A stretch of 64,000 nucleotides of DNA. Source: Selaginella moellendorffii (Eukaryota > Streptophyta > Lycopodiopsida > Selaginellales > Selaginellaceae). Both the position numbers and the translations under genes were made by a program. The notes beneath the pieces were generated by a model. That model ran no database searches. It was not told where the DNA came from and saw nothing but the letters and a program-made list of their open reading frames with translations. Of the stretch, positions 11,905 to 22,282 are shown piece after piece. The first letter of the stretch is position 1; each line of letters begins with the position of its first letter. The stretch spans positions 326,851 through 390,850 of the forward strand of contig NW_003314327.1 in assembly GCF_000143415.4 (NCBI RefSeq). The letters run 5' to 3'.

Positions 11905-13370
11905 TATATAATAATTAAAATGATAAAGTTAATATAAATGAATAAAACTAAAGTATTCTAAAATATACTAATTACATTTATAAATCATAATTTTTCAACC
12001 AATAGGATATATATGTATTAATATAATTTACCTTTAATTTTATCACTAAAAGTAAATAAATATTTAATTTACATCTAAACAACCATACAATATTTTAGCC
12101 ATATACATAAGCATGATAAAACAAACTAGAAGTAAACCTTAGCCTAGCTTCCTAACTATAAAGCATTTTAACTTTAAATTCCTATATCATAAAATATTTA
12201 TAAAACATTTGTGGTTTGTATCATTCTCTTTTCTTTCATAAATTAGTCATAAATAATAACTTTAACAAGCTAAATAAACTTAATATAAAGTGAGTCTAAA
12301 GCAATATGGCCATGGAAAAAAAAATGTGCATATGGCAACACTAATATTATGACAAATGGCCACAAATGAAAGAAAATAATATAGCTTTCTTGCATGATAA
12401 TAGGTATGAAAAAAAAAATGAGAATAGAGTAACAAAAATTTAAATCATAAAGCAATATGGCTAATTTTCTCCTTCCTTAAGAATGTTATCTAAATTATAA
12501 TTAAAACATGGAAACATTTTCTTCATGTTGATCCTCAAATTTTTATGTAATTTTTTCTATAGAATAACCATTCTATTGAACCAAAAACTTTTTAATTTTT
12601 TTGAAGTGTGACTTTTGACCTCAAATATTAACTAAACCAACTTTCTCAACATTAACCTTTAGAACTTGGATGATAGATTGATTCATGATATCAATAAAGT
12701 GTTAATACATTTTAATTTTACTCACATAAAAAGTTAAATAAATCTTTAAAATAAGTAGCAAATCCAAAGTGTATTTCTATAAATATTCCTGAGTTTATAT
12801 CATAAAAGTTCAAGTATCATGCAACAAATTAAGATGGCTTTTGCATATCTCAATGCATTTAAAGTATATTTCAAGGATCTGTTGTTTGCAATATGAAACA
12901 ACTTCTTAATCATTACAGCGTAAAAAGTGCTTTAATAAAAGTGATGTTATTGAGCTAAAAACCTTCTATCACAAATGTGATTTAAAAATATTTATTGGTC
13001 AATTCTTTTAGACATTTTCCTTTTATTATCATAACAGTAAGAGATTAATAATTAGTCCCCTTTATTAGCCCTTCTTGTGCTAGTGGAGTTAATTAGATAT
13101 TTCAAGTGGATATACATTGGGCAAGTATAAAGCATATAAACACCCTTAGCTTAGTAAGGAGTTTTTATCTTGTTATGTTTTGCATTAACTAATGACAAAA
13201 ACTATCACATATTAAACATAGTCTTTTAATATCATTACATGATAGATTATTGTACCATCAAACACCCTCATTATCATGCTAGTGACTCCTAATTCACAAT
13301 CTAAAACCATTCTATATTTGATACAAAGATTAAGTGAAATCCCAAAACAAGCTTTTATATAAAGGTTGTA

Positions 13371-13638
13371 AAGGGTCCAAATGTATAACAAAGATAATGG
13401 TCAGAAGCATGGCCAATCACTTAAGATATTAGTCTGGCTCTTGTCAAGTTGTCTCTTTGTTTTGTAATTAGCTTATAGATATCCACCTCTTTACATTAGA
13501 CCACCAATATGTTAAAATTTTGTTTGACATTGTTTTGCATAGAAAAGCTAGATTTAATGAGTTATTGAGTGCATTTTAAACCCTCATTTCATATCATAAT
13601 AGGCTTTAAATTCAACTCCAAATTCAAGTGCACTACAC
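13371..13638 (+). repeat. Dispersed repeat, copy 2 (AT-shifted)
   Basis: This is the second copy of the repeat at 1016-1332, in the same orientation. It is shorter and shifted toward A and T, with many transitions of the kind produced by deamination of methylated cytosine. Confidence 0.65.
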
Positions 13639-13762
13639 TTTCCCAATACTTCAAAACTAGTAAAAGATATATTTATTAAGATTAAACAGTTAGAATTTAT
13701 TGTTTAGCTTAGTAAAAGCAATTGTTGACAAAGAATATTTTAAATTTGTATGATTAGTATAA

Positions 13763-13824
13763 GCTCCCTCCAGAGCGTTGGTCTTATGACTCGAAGGTCA
13801 TGAGTTCGAATCTCACTAGGAGCA
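13763..13824 (+). pseudogene. Truncated tRNA-like sequence lacking a D arm
   Basis: The 62 bases begin GCTCCCT and end TAGGAGCA, which pair as a partly mismatched acceptor stem. Between them are an anticodon-loop-like CTTATGA and a B-box-like T arm, GAGTTCGAATCTC. The D arm is missing, apparently by a deletion of about 12 bases. The loop would give anticodon UAU (Ile), but the stem on its 3' side is broken. It is either a tRNA pseudogene or a tRNA-derived element head, and it marks the edge where AT-rich sequence meets the DUF26 module. Confidence 0.5.
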
Positions 13825-13859
13825 CCTCTTCGGAGATACAAGCTTTCACAGCTTGATCG

Positions 13860-14225
13860 TTTTGTTGCAAGGCATTACACCGATGGGCGAGATGTGGTCT
13901 CCTACAGCACTAACACTTCTGCAAGCTGGAGTGTCTTCCCCAGCAACCTCAGACTTTGATAGGCTGATCACCACATCTGACTACGATCAGGTTGGCCTTG
14001 GTAGCAACCGGGTTAACGGGTTCTCTTGGATCGTCCAGCTGCCGCAGTTGCCTTGTCGCCACCAAGAATTTGATCCGCCCAGAACAAAGCCTATGAAAAC
14101 TTTAGAATAGCGCCTGGGTGAAAAGCTGGACAGTGAATTATAAGTGTGTTATGTAAAAGGTGAATGCCATGAATTTCCTAAGGTCCCATTTCCCTCGTTG
14201 TTCCAGTCTAGAGTAAGAGAGGGTG
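13860..14225 (+). pseudogene. DUF26 (Gnk2) pseudogene, copy A
   Basis: This is a decayed copy of the intact gene at 14822-15181 and aligns from the region after the signal peptide through the 3' UTR (TTATAAGTGTGTTATGTAA is shared). The piece FDRLITTSDYDQVGLGSNRV is readable. The cysteine-rich part is broken by an indel (GFSWIVQLPQLPC instead of GFSECYGSPNCRSC) and no signal peptide remains. Confidence 0.8.
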
Positions 14226-14465
14226 ATTTCGGTCTGAAAATCTTCCAAGTGCCTCTATCCAGAGAATGCTGCGTGTCTTATTGTAAGATCATGGCACCCT
14301 TCTATATTTTTCCCCGAAGATTTGGAGGCGCTGTGCTTCGGAATTGCTCAGGTAGCACTCTTTTACAAAATGTCTGCTACAACGAGGTCTCCATGCCCAA
14401 GCTATTTCTTAACCTTTTTCTGATGTCCAAAGCACTTGGTGCTTCTCAGTTTGTTGTGTAAAGAG
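14226..14465 (+). pseudogene. DDX56 helicase fragment, copy A (heavily decayed)
   Basis: This segment aligns to 15736-16090, itself a helicase relic. Recognisable pieces are TTTTTCCCCGAAGATTTG, GGCGCTGTGCTTCG, the SAT-motif exon end ACAAAATGTCTGCTACAACG, and TTGGTGCTTCTCAGTTTG. It directly follows the DUF26 pseudogene, so the pair is a copy of the DUF26 plus helicase-relic unit. Confidence 0.7.
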
Positions 14466-14821
14466 TTGAAGGAATTCTAAGCTCCATTCACCTCGTCTTA
14501 CGGCAGGCAGCGTTGCTGGTGGTTAATATAATATTATTAATCAAATATATTTAATCTTAATATTCCCGTCATTATTCAGGAAAACCATCAGCTGAACTCT
14601 TCCACATATATTATCGCATGCAAAATGTCAAGGCTGCCGGCTCCAGCACTTTGAAATGTTCGTCGTCAACGAAAATAATCCTATAGTAGGCCATGTACTA
14701 ATCCGTGTACGATGGACTTATCTTTCGCTAAAAGCATGCATCCCGAAGACTTGCCCCCTTAAATAGCGATGGCTTTGTGCTGAAATGGCATCCCTCCTCG
14801 CCAAGTATTTCCTACACTACA
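14466..14821. promoter_or_regulatory. Upstream region of the DUF26 gene
   Basis: No gene. It is AT-rich at first (14520-14580) and then of mixed composition. It presumably holds the promoter of the DUF26 gene at 14822; a possible TATA-like AAATAGC lies near 14760. Confidence 0.35.
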
Positions 14822-15181
14822 ATGGCCAAGAAGTTGTTTCTCCTTGCAATTGTCATTCCCTTGTTTGCAAGCCTGGTTGCAGGGAGATGCACCGATCAGC
14901 GAGATGTGGTCATCAGAAACCTTCGCACTTATGCAAGAGGGAGTGTCTACGGCAGCAACCTCAACCTTCTGTTTGACAGGCTGATCACCACAACAGGCTA
15001 CGATCATGTTGGCTCTGGCAGCAACCGAGTTTACGGGTTCTCCGAGTGCTATGGATCGCCCAACTGCCGCAGTTGCCTTTTGGCCGCCGTGAATTCGATC
15101 CGATCTGCAGCTCCCAGAGCAATAGGCGCTCGGATCTGCAAAGCTTTGTGCTACCTTCGTTACGAAAACTATAGAATCTGA
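14822..15181 (+). CDS. Secreted single-domain DUF26 (Gnk2-like) cysteine-rich protein
   Basis: A single exon encodes 119 residues. The start MAKKLFLLAIVIPLFASLVAG is chosen because it forms a clean signal peptide; an in-frame ATG 15 codons earlier would spoil it. The mature part begins RCTDQRD. It carries YGFSECYGSPNCRSCLL and ends ICKALCYLRYENYRI, as in the antifungal ginkgo protein Gnk2 and plant cysteine-rich secretory or receptor-kinase ectodomains. The central motif is C-x5-C-x2-C rather than the usual C-x8-C-x2-C. Single-domain secreted forms are expected in the apoplast, where some Gnk2 proteins bind mannose. A broken copy lies upstream. Confidence 0.85.
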   Translation: MAKKLFLLAIVIPLFASLVAGRCTDQRDVVIRNLRTYARGSVYGSNLNLLFDRLITTTGYDHVGSGSNRVYGFSECYGSPNCRSCLLAAVNSIRSAAPRAIGARICKALCYLRYENYRI

Positions 15182-15696
15182 ACGGAGTGAAAAGCTAAAT
15201 AAGAGGAGATGATGGCTTTAGCAAAAATATTATAAGTGTGTTATGTAAGGTGTTCGAAGTGAGAATTTCTTAGGATCCTATTTCTCTCATTGTATTTTTC
15301 ATGCTCCAGTCAAGAATAAGAGAGATAAACTAAGCTTCTAGCGGAATACCATCAACACACTTGGGCAGGGAACAAGATTTCGAATATGTCCGCCTGAGTA
15401 ACAGCAGTTCGCGGCCTAGAAACATTTTGAGAATTTTCTAGGATCCTATTTCTCTGGAAGAGCTTGATCAGCGCTTGCAAAGTTCATGGTAGCGGCAAGA
15501 ACATTTTTTCATGCTCCAGTCAAGAGTAAGAGAGATAAACTAAAGCTTCTAGCGAGATACCATCAACACACTTGGGCAAGGAACAAGATTTCGAATATGT
15601 CCGCCTCGGTAACAGAGTCTGGAGACAGAGTTCGCGGCCTACCACGCCCCAGAAACATTTTGAGAACATATAATTGCTGAAGACATTTTGAAAGTT
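15182..15696 (+). repeat. Two-copy tandem repeat (about 210-bp spacing) downstream of DUF26
   Basis: The block starting TAGGATCCTATTTCTCT and continuing CATGCTCCAGTCAAGA to CGAATATGTCCGCCT occurs at about 15270-15403 and again at about 15438-15606 with few differences. It lies in or just after the DUF26 3' UTR. No coding function is seen. Confidence 0.75.
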
Positions 15697-16660
15697 TAGG
15701 GTTTTGACAAAGCCCAGCCCTGGTGAGTGGAGTATGATTTCGGTGTGGAAATCTCAACTTCTATCCAGAGCATGCTGCGTGTCTCATTGTCCTTGCTCCA
15801 GCGTTGCCAAGAGGCTCATTTGGAAGAAACTTTAAGATCTTGGCATCCTTCTTCGTTTATATTTTTCCCCGAAGATTTGTGGTTTTCGTACACCTGGGGG
15901 CGCTGTGCTTCGCACACGCTACGGGAATAATTTGTCTCCAGGTAAATGCTACTATAACGACTAACAAACGTTTGTTTTGCATGTTCCTGCGCAAGCACTC
16001 ACTTACAAAATGTCTGCTACAACGAGGTAAAATATGCCCAGGCTATGTCTTGATGTCCAAAACATTTGGTGCTTCTCAGTTTGTCTCTACTCGAGTTTTT
16101 ATGTATTGTCTGGCCTCTTTCTATTTGCACCAGCAACACGAGCTTCGTTTTGTTTGTCATTTCTCCAATCAATTTCTCACTATACGATCTGCAGAACTAT
16201 GAGCGGTTACATTCATTGCATCGGTCGAACTGGTCGAGCTGGGAATGCTGAGGTAGCTATTTCTTTTGTAAGTCGCTCTCGTGCAGCTTCTCAATTGTCA
16301 GGAATTTTCAACCTCAAGAGTCTTCGAGCTGGAGATTAGTTTGGCACTGGCCTGAAGTTTACGCGAGGCGTAACGACTTGACAGAAGCTCGGGCGAAGAA
16401 CTCTGAAAGATGGGAACGTATGTCTTTTTCGCTGCGCAGCTACTTGCGCAGCAAGCTTCAGCCTTTTCAGGTCCTCTGGTAGCGGGACAAGTGACGAAAT
16501 CTCCCAATGCTCGGATTTATACAAGAAGTAAAGTCGATTGGCGTAAGCGCTCTGTTCGGGATTCGTTGTTTTGAGCGTTGACTCGGTGATATTTCTTGCA
16601 GAAAAAATGGAAAAAAAAAAAAAAAAACAGAATGCGTGGTGGGAAATCTGATCGGGCACA
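15697..16660 (+). pseudogene. DDX56 helicase pseudogene, copy B (intron-retaining, internally deleted)
   Basis: Pieces of the gene at 9150 appear in the correct order. A 5' leader-like GTTTAGGGTTTTGACAAAGCC is at 15697. An exon 4 relic lies near 15880-15955 and the exon 5 tail HVPAQALTYKMSATTR near 15975-16027. Exon 10 is the best preserved ([20 protein letters not shown], about 16200-16268). An exon 12 relic lies near 16357-16407 (RGVTTLTEARAKNSER) and exon 14 near 16430-16545, with the final donor and intron ending TTTCTTGCAG at about 16601. Exons 6-9 are missing, and the frame is broken in several places. Introns are kept, so this is a DNA-level duplication. Confidence 0.85.
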
Positions 16661-16856
16661 ACTACCAGGCAGGTAGTCATAAGAATGCACATTCGTCGAA
16701 GAGAACACATCAGCAGCAGAAACTGTGAATGCGGTAAGTGCTCTCTTTCGGACTGGCTCACGTGAAACTATGCAGACTCGTTATTGGCACTGAATAAAAG
16801 GCTACGATATATATGCGCAGGAAAAAGTATTCTCGCGCAAGGAAGGCTATAATTCT

Positions 16857-19162
16857 TCAAGTGTCTACGAGCACTCGTTCTTCGTACTCACAGGGTTGAA
16901 GTGCATTTTCCTGTCAAGCAAAAGCGCGAGTCAGGTCAGCCATTTACAAGTGAAGGACAAAAGGGACTTACTTCCGAGTATCTTAGGTGACCGGGTCTCA
17001 GCTTGCGTGATTTGACGGTGGCTTCCCATTTCGCGTTCTTCTGCTCGACCGAAGGAGACTGCGGAAGAGCTTTCCAGAGCCAGGAATGAGAAGGCGATTT
17101 CGGTGGCAGCAGCGGCGACGTTCCACCCGTCGGGGAGTTTGATCCGTTGTTTCTGGCCGGGGACTGTAGTGGCAACTCAAGCGTCGCCGGTCTGTCGAAG
17201 CCGGAGTGCGTTGAAGGTGGCCGACTCCAGTGAACTTCTTTCTTCCTGGCCGGACTGGTTTCGCCATTCGCTACGGCGGCTTTGGAAGTCTCCTGATGGT
17301 TAAGCAACCATCCTGGACTTGGCGAAGTGGCAGCGTTTTTATCAGCGGTCACCAGCAGGTTGGTTTCCAGCCGCTTCGCGAGAGTAGCAGGCACGACGAG
17401 CTCCGTAACTCTCCGCTGGTTGGAGTTCCTGTCGACGACCCATGGAGAGAAGCCATCGTTCCTATACGGGTCCTCGGGAGGCTTGTAGTTCTCCGGCAGT
17501 CCCAGGAAGCCTTTGGCCTCGTGCAGCGGCGACACGGAGCCTCTATAGTACGAAGAGTTCTCGGGCTTTTGCGGACTCACCGGGGGCTTGTTGCCAAAGG
17601 TGCTGTCGCAGTCGTAGAAGGTTTCGTGGCTCTTCGGCGGCAGCTTTCGTGGGGAATCCAGCTTGGTCGCTGCTGCTTTACGAGGCTGGTGCTTTTGTTT
17701 CGGACGGGGGCACTTTCTATCATCTTCCGTTTCGGTCTCGGAGGCCTCGCTCTGTGGACAACAACCGAATCAGTTCGCTCAAAAAGATGGCAGGAGTGGC
17801 GACAGAAAACAAGTATTTTACCTCGTGACGTATGGTCAGGCCGCCGTTCACCTTCTTCACAAAGATGCTCGTGTGGAAGTCGTCCGTGGCGAACCGGTTA
17901 CGGGCCCTGTCGCTGCAGCGTCTCAGTCTGGACGACGGATACTGGGGACGGAGGTGCCGGAGCGCGAACGAGAAGAAGCCGCAAGCTTTCAGCGCGAAGA
18001 AGTCGTCATGCTCGGTGGTGGTGGTGGTGGTGACGGCGGCGGCGGCGGCGGCCTTGTCGGAGCTGCGAGGGATGCTACTGGCGAACTTGTACTGATACGT
18101 TTGGATCCTCTCCACACTCGCCGCGACTTGGTTCCGGGGGCTGCTGGTACTGTGAGGACTACTCAACTTGGCCAAGTTGGCCTGCTGGGAATTGTTACCG
18201 CGCGGCTTGGGAGAGAAGGAGGAAACCAGCGGCGAGGCGAAGGGCGTGGACGAGGCGGACTCGTCGGCCATGGCCTTGGCAGCAGGCAGGAACCTGCGGA
18301 GTATGAAATCCCGAGCCGCCGGGTCGTCGCTCGAGAGATTGGTGGGCGACTTGCGATACGCTGGTGGATCTAGCGTCAAGCTTTCACTTTGCCGAGCGTC
18401 GGAGGACAATGCATCGTCTACCTGAACTAGCTGCTCGTCCGACTCACAGGTGGAAGACGGGACGCCTTTGCTCTTGAAGAGATCCCCAAGCTGCTGCCTT
18501 TGCTTGCCGCGAGGCGGCGAATCCTTGCGCAAATCCGGTGGTGGTGGTGGCGACTTTTTCCTCTGCCTCGACTGCCGCAGCGGCTGAGCTTTCACATCGG
18601 CTACAGAGTGTTTCCTCTGCTGCTCCTGTTGGTGGTGGTGGTGGTGGTGGTGGTGGTGGCGGTGGTGGCGATATGAATCCGTGGTGGCGGGACGAGCAGG
18701 GGTCCAGGTGATGGCTGTTCTTCCCGGGGGCAGTGAAGGCGAGGAGCATGAGTTTCGAGCAGCGGCAGCAAAGTCGGTGTTGGCAGCGGGAGGCTCGAAC
18801 TTAGGCCGTCCGGGCGTCCTCTCCCACACAAACGGCACCGCGCCAGGACTCCTCAGCGATCCCCAGCAAGCGCCCTCGTCCTCGTCGTCCTCTTTACTCA
18901 CCTGGGGGCTGTCGCAGAATTCACTCCTTCGGTTCATCAATCCCCACCTTTGCTGCTGCTGCTGGAGGAGCTGATGCTGGTGGTGAGATTGCTGCTGCTG
19001 CTGCTGGATTTGCTCGTCGTCTGACGATGATGCCTCCAGGTGGTGCCTCCGGATCGACATGAGGGGTGCATTTAGATCCAACTTCTTCTCCCGGAGGAAC
19101 TCCTGGGATTGCTGCTGCTGCTGCTGTAGGAGCTGCTGCTGGATAATGCTCGAGAACACCAT
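16857..19162 (-). CDS. DUF688-family protein with poly-Gln and poly-His runs
   Basis: Exons 17822-19162, 16972-17751 and 16857-16910 encode about 724 residues. The signature VPFVWERTPGRPK (about residues 106-118) and ACGFFSFALRHL identify the plant DUF688 family, whose function is unknown. The start MVFSSIIQQQLLQQ is followed by Gln-rich and then His-rich runs encoded by CAG and CAC repeats. The C-terminal half is rich in Ser, Pro and Lys and looks disordered. The third exon is inferred from a strong donor (GAAGTAAGT); read-through would add PFCPSLVNG and stop at 16936 instead. There is no membrane segment. Confidence 0.8.
18629..18669. repeat. (GGT)n / His-codon microsatellite in DUF688 exon
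   Basis: A run of GTG triplets on the plus strand encodes nine consecutive His on the minus strand. Several CTG/CAG runs nearby (about 18952-19010 and 19110-19140) encode Gln. These are slippage-prone coding repeats. Confidence 0.85.
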
Positions 19163-20411
19163 CGCTGGAGTCTAGCTTCTACCAGGTAAGCAAATCTTTT
19201 CTTTTCTCCTTTTTTATTTTCTCCTTCGCTACCTCATAGTCGTCAACGATTTCCTTCTTTTCCCCGATCCAGGAACAGCTACATTGATCCAAATCTCCAT
19301 CGCTGGCTCTCGCAATGCCGAAACTCTGGATCGATCAAGCGAAACACAGAAAAGAATAAGAAGAGAGGTAAGTATTTCTATCCTCGTGGAGGTTTAATAT
19401 ATGTTTTCCTCCCAGCCAAACGAAGAAACACCAAGAGTGTGATCGCGAGGCGTAGCTCAACAAGGAACTACCACCGATTCCCATAGAACCTGCATTGCCC
19501 CCCCATCCCATCGCGCTTACAACACACAGATAAAATAGAAGAAGCGAACACCACAAGAACGAGAAAACTGGAAGAACGAAAAAAAAACAGAGAGTAAAAG
19601 CCGTCGGATATTCTGTCTGATCCAGACACGTGACGGGGATATTCTGGTCCGTCAACTTTGGCTGGCCCATGCAGGGAAATTCCTATGTGTGTAAAGGACC
19701 ATGGGATTAAACATAGAAGACTGGACCAACCAAGTCGAGACACGGCATGCAAGGCCAGAGTGTCTTACATGTGTAAGAGGGAACCAAGAAGCCCTGTCAT
19801 GGGCATTTGCAGTAATTATTTTTTGCTGAGGTAGGTTATTTTTCTCGTTTTCCCCTTTGTACGGAAATTGAGAGTGGCTTTCGTAGATCTCCGTCCATTT
19901 TCCTGCTGATTGGGATTTTCTTGATTTTGCTTTTGGGATTGCGATCGCTTACCAACCGTCCGTTCTTTGATTTTTTACCGACTGTTGAAAGCGCGAGCGG
20001 CGAGGCTCGCTCGCGTTACTCATCACGTACTGGATTTTGAGCTACCCGGGGGTGAATCTTAATGATCTTTTCTAGAATCTCACGTCGAGGCAAACGTAAT
20101 TGGCGATTTAGATGTTAGCATACCACTGATGCATGGATGAAATTGTTTTCTTATGGTTTTATTTTCTGTTGGAGAGTGTTTGGTGAAAAATAGCACCGGA
20201 CCCACGTGAGAAATCACAAAACAAAGACCACCCAGTCGACCAGCGATCCATCAGTTAGGTTTGCAATTGAGGAGAAACTGGAAGGATTGGGATTGCTTGC
20301 ACCCCAAAACCAATCGCGATCTGGGCCCTCTAGATTCGATCAATCGATTGATTTGCCCACACTTCCTTGCTAATGCCGAGGGTGATGTCTCATGGCTTTG
20401 ACGCCAAGCAA
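19163..20411. other. Intergenic / DUF688 upstream region
   Basis: No supportable exon. The first part probably holds the 5' UTR and promoter of the DUF688 gene. A small inverted repeat rich in CGAGCG/CGCTCG lies at about 19990-20017 and a CACGTG G-box at about 20203. Confidence 0.45.
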
Positions 20412-21930
20412 CTTAAACATGTCAAGTCAATGCACAGTAGTCAGCGCCACCGCAAAGACCAAACACTAAAGTCAACGTCACATTTAGAAGTCAAAGCCCA
20501 TGTTCCACCGTGACGTTTACATTTTCCGTCGGTCAACTTTCCTAGTCCATGCTTCGGTCAACTAAAGCTGCTTCAGTTAACATTTTCACCATAGTCAACG
20601 CCGAGGAATTTGTAGAAGCGCAGCCATTTCTCCTCTTCTTCCTTGCTGCGCACTGCGTGGGCCGTGCCGCCTCGGCATCGCCCAGCGCCTTGCGGGCCTC
20701 GCCCAGCTTCCTCGTCACGGCCTCGAACACCGATTTCTCCTTGCGGTTCCTGCGCGCCATCTCCTCGAGCTTGGCCACCTTGCTCGCCAGCTCCTTGATC
20801 TCGTCCTGCTGCCTCACCAGCGAGCGCCGATCCTCCTTCGACTTCCCGGTCGCCGCCACCGCTGGTTTCTTCTCCTTTGCGGACGAATCCATCCGGGACG
20901 AGGACGAGAGCTGGACGTTGATGAAGCTGAACACCTCTGCTTCCTCCAGTGCTTTGCTCGCGCGTCTCGCCTCGGCGAATTTCCTGTCCCGCTTTCTCTT
21001 GCCGCCGCGGGATTTCTTCTTTGCCGACAGCTTGTGTGGAGTGGACTCGCTCACGAAGTCGAGGGATGTCTTCTCGGACCTGGAGAAGTGTGACGAGCCC
21101 CTGGCCGCTAGTCCCAAGGCCAGAGCCTTGCTTGTATCGCATCTTGGCCATGAGCCTGGAAGCCACTCCTCCGGTATGCTTCTCCTAGTTGGCGAACACT
21201 GTCTCGGTTTGCTGGTCTCCTGAGAAAGTCCCGATTCCTGGCAAGATTTCTTCGTCGTCGCTTGACTCGTCACTGCTGCTGCTGCTGCTAGTGCTTCTAG
21301 AATCTGTCACCGCTGCATACTCGCTGAGAGCTAGAGTTTCTTTTTCGACGATCGCTTTGCTGCCATCGTCGCTGAAAACCACATTCACCACTTGGAGCTG
21401 ATCCACCAGCTTCTCGACTTCGGCATCACCCCAAAGACGTGTTCCATCGTCGGTGGAGCTGCAAGCCAGGACTGTAGAGCCGATCTCTATCTCTTGCCAT
21501 CTTACGCCTGGAACCTGTAAAATGGAAAGTTCTCTCTCATTTTTTTACCATGGGAGGAACGACAGCTTTAGCCATATCGGCTGCGCCGCTGGAAGAAGAA
21601 GCTGCAAATCTGCACACTCGGCCGGATGTCGTTAGTTTTTCAATCTCAAAAACCACTAAAACAATTCCATCAGTGTGTCGCAAGCGGCGTAACAACAAAG
21701 TGCTGCTCTCGTTGTTGTTGTTGTTGTTGTTCGTCTTTATCGCGAGTGAGTAATTCTTTCGACGAATCGAACTGGAGAAGCAGGCGGCGACGCTTGAGAG
21801 ACAGCAAGCTTTCCTCGAGCTCCTTGACCCTCGTTGACAGATCCTCTCGCAACTACATTAAGAAAAATACTACAAAGATATACTTACCTCCTAATTCCCA
21901 GGTTGGTGGAGCACTGTGGGAGCGACATTC
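20412..21930 (-). pseudogene. ZGPAT-like pseudogene (broken copy of 26220-27897)
   Basis: This matches the intact gene along most of its length; about 230 bp (20701-20930 against 26321-26550) differ at only one base. Lesions are visible. The G-patch Trp codon is TAG (FAN*, near 21190). An 11-bp deletion after GATGTCTT (near 21070) shifts the frame. A 9-bp in-frame deletion removes part of EEAPD. Most of the Tudor-like part of exon 2 and the CCCH exon are missing or garbled (21655-21690). A relic of exon 1 survives to about 21930. It is in the same orientation as the parent. Confidence 0.88.
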
Positions 21931-22282
21931 TTACAAGCCGCGACACGAGACGATCCGCGGGAGAGGCTTCGCAACACCGATGACACGATATCGGCCCCAT
22001 GGCAGATTGGAGTGCAGCCGATCGAATTGTCCCGCAGTCTCCTCGGGTGTTCGGGCCGCCGCCTCCCCGCGTGCTCCAGCTGAAGTTCTTGCCAGCGTCG
22101 CAAGCTCCATTCTTAAGCTCCGATCAGAAGAGGCGAGGCGTTCTCGTGGGAGTGTACGAACGCTAAATTCAAAATAAAACCTCTTTATGGGATTTGGATA
22201 AATTTGCCGATTTTTTCATGGACCATATTGATCACCTAAACTATAATATTTTTAGACTATACCAGTGCCAGAATATTCTGCG
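21931..22282. promoter_or_regulatory. Region upstream of the unknown five-exon gene
   Basis: A 350-bp stretch between the ZGPAT-like pseudogene and the next start codon. It turns AT-rich near 22160-22262. No gene was seen; promoter role is inferred from position. Confidence 0.4.

Larger units (their letters stand above)
11678..13762. other. AT-rich island without genes
   Basis: Strongly AT-rich sequence with no supportable exon. It contains a tRNA-Asn relic (11831-11904) and a repeat copy (13371-13638), listed separately. Open frames here are low in complexity and lack family motifs. Confidence 0.6.

Noticed and set aside
17230-18373. Long plus-strand frames opposite the DUF688 gene
   Set aside because: Composition shadows of the minus-strand exons, with no family motif.
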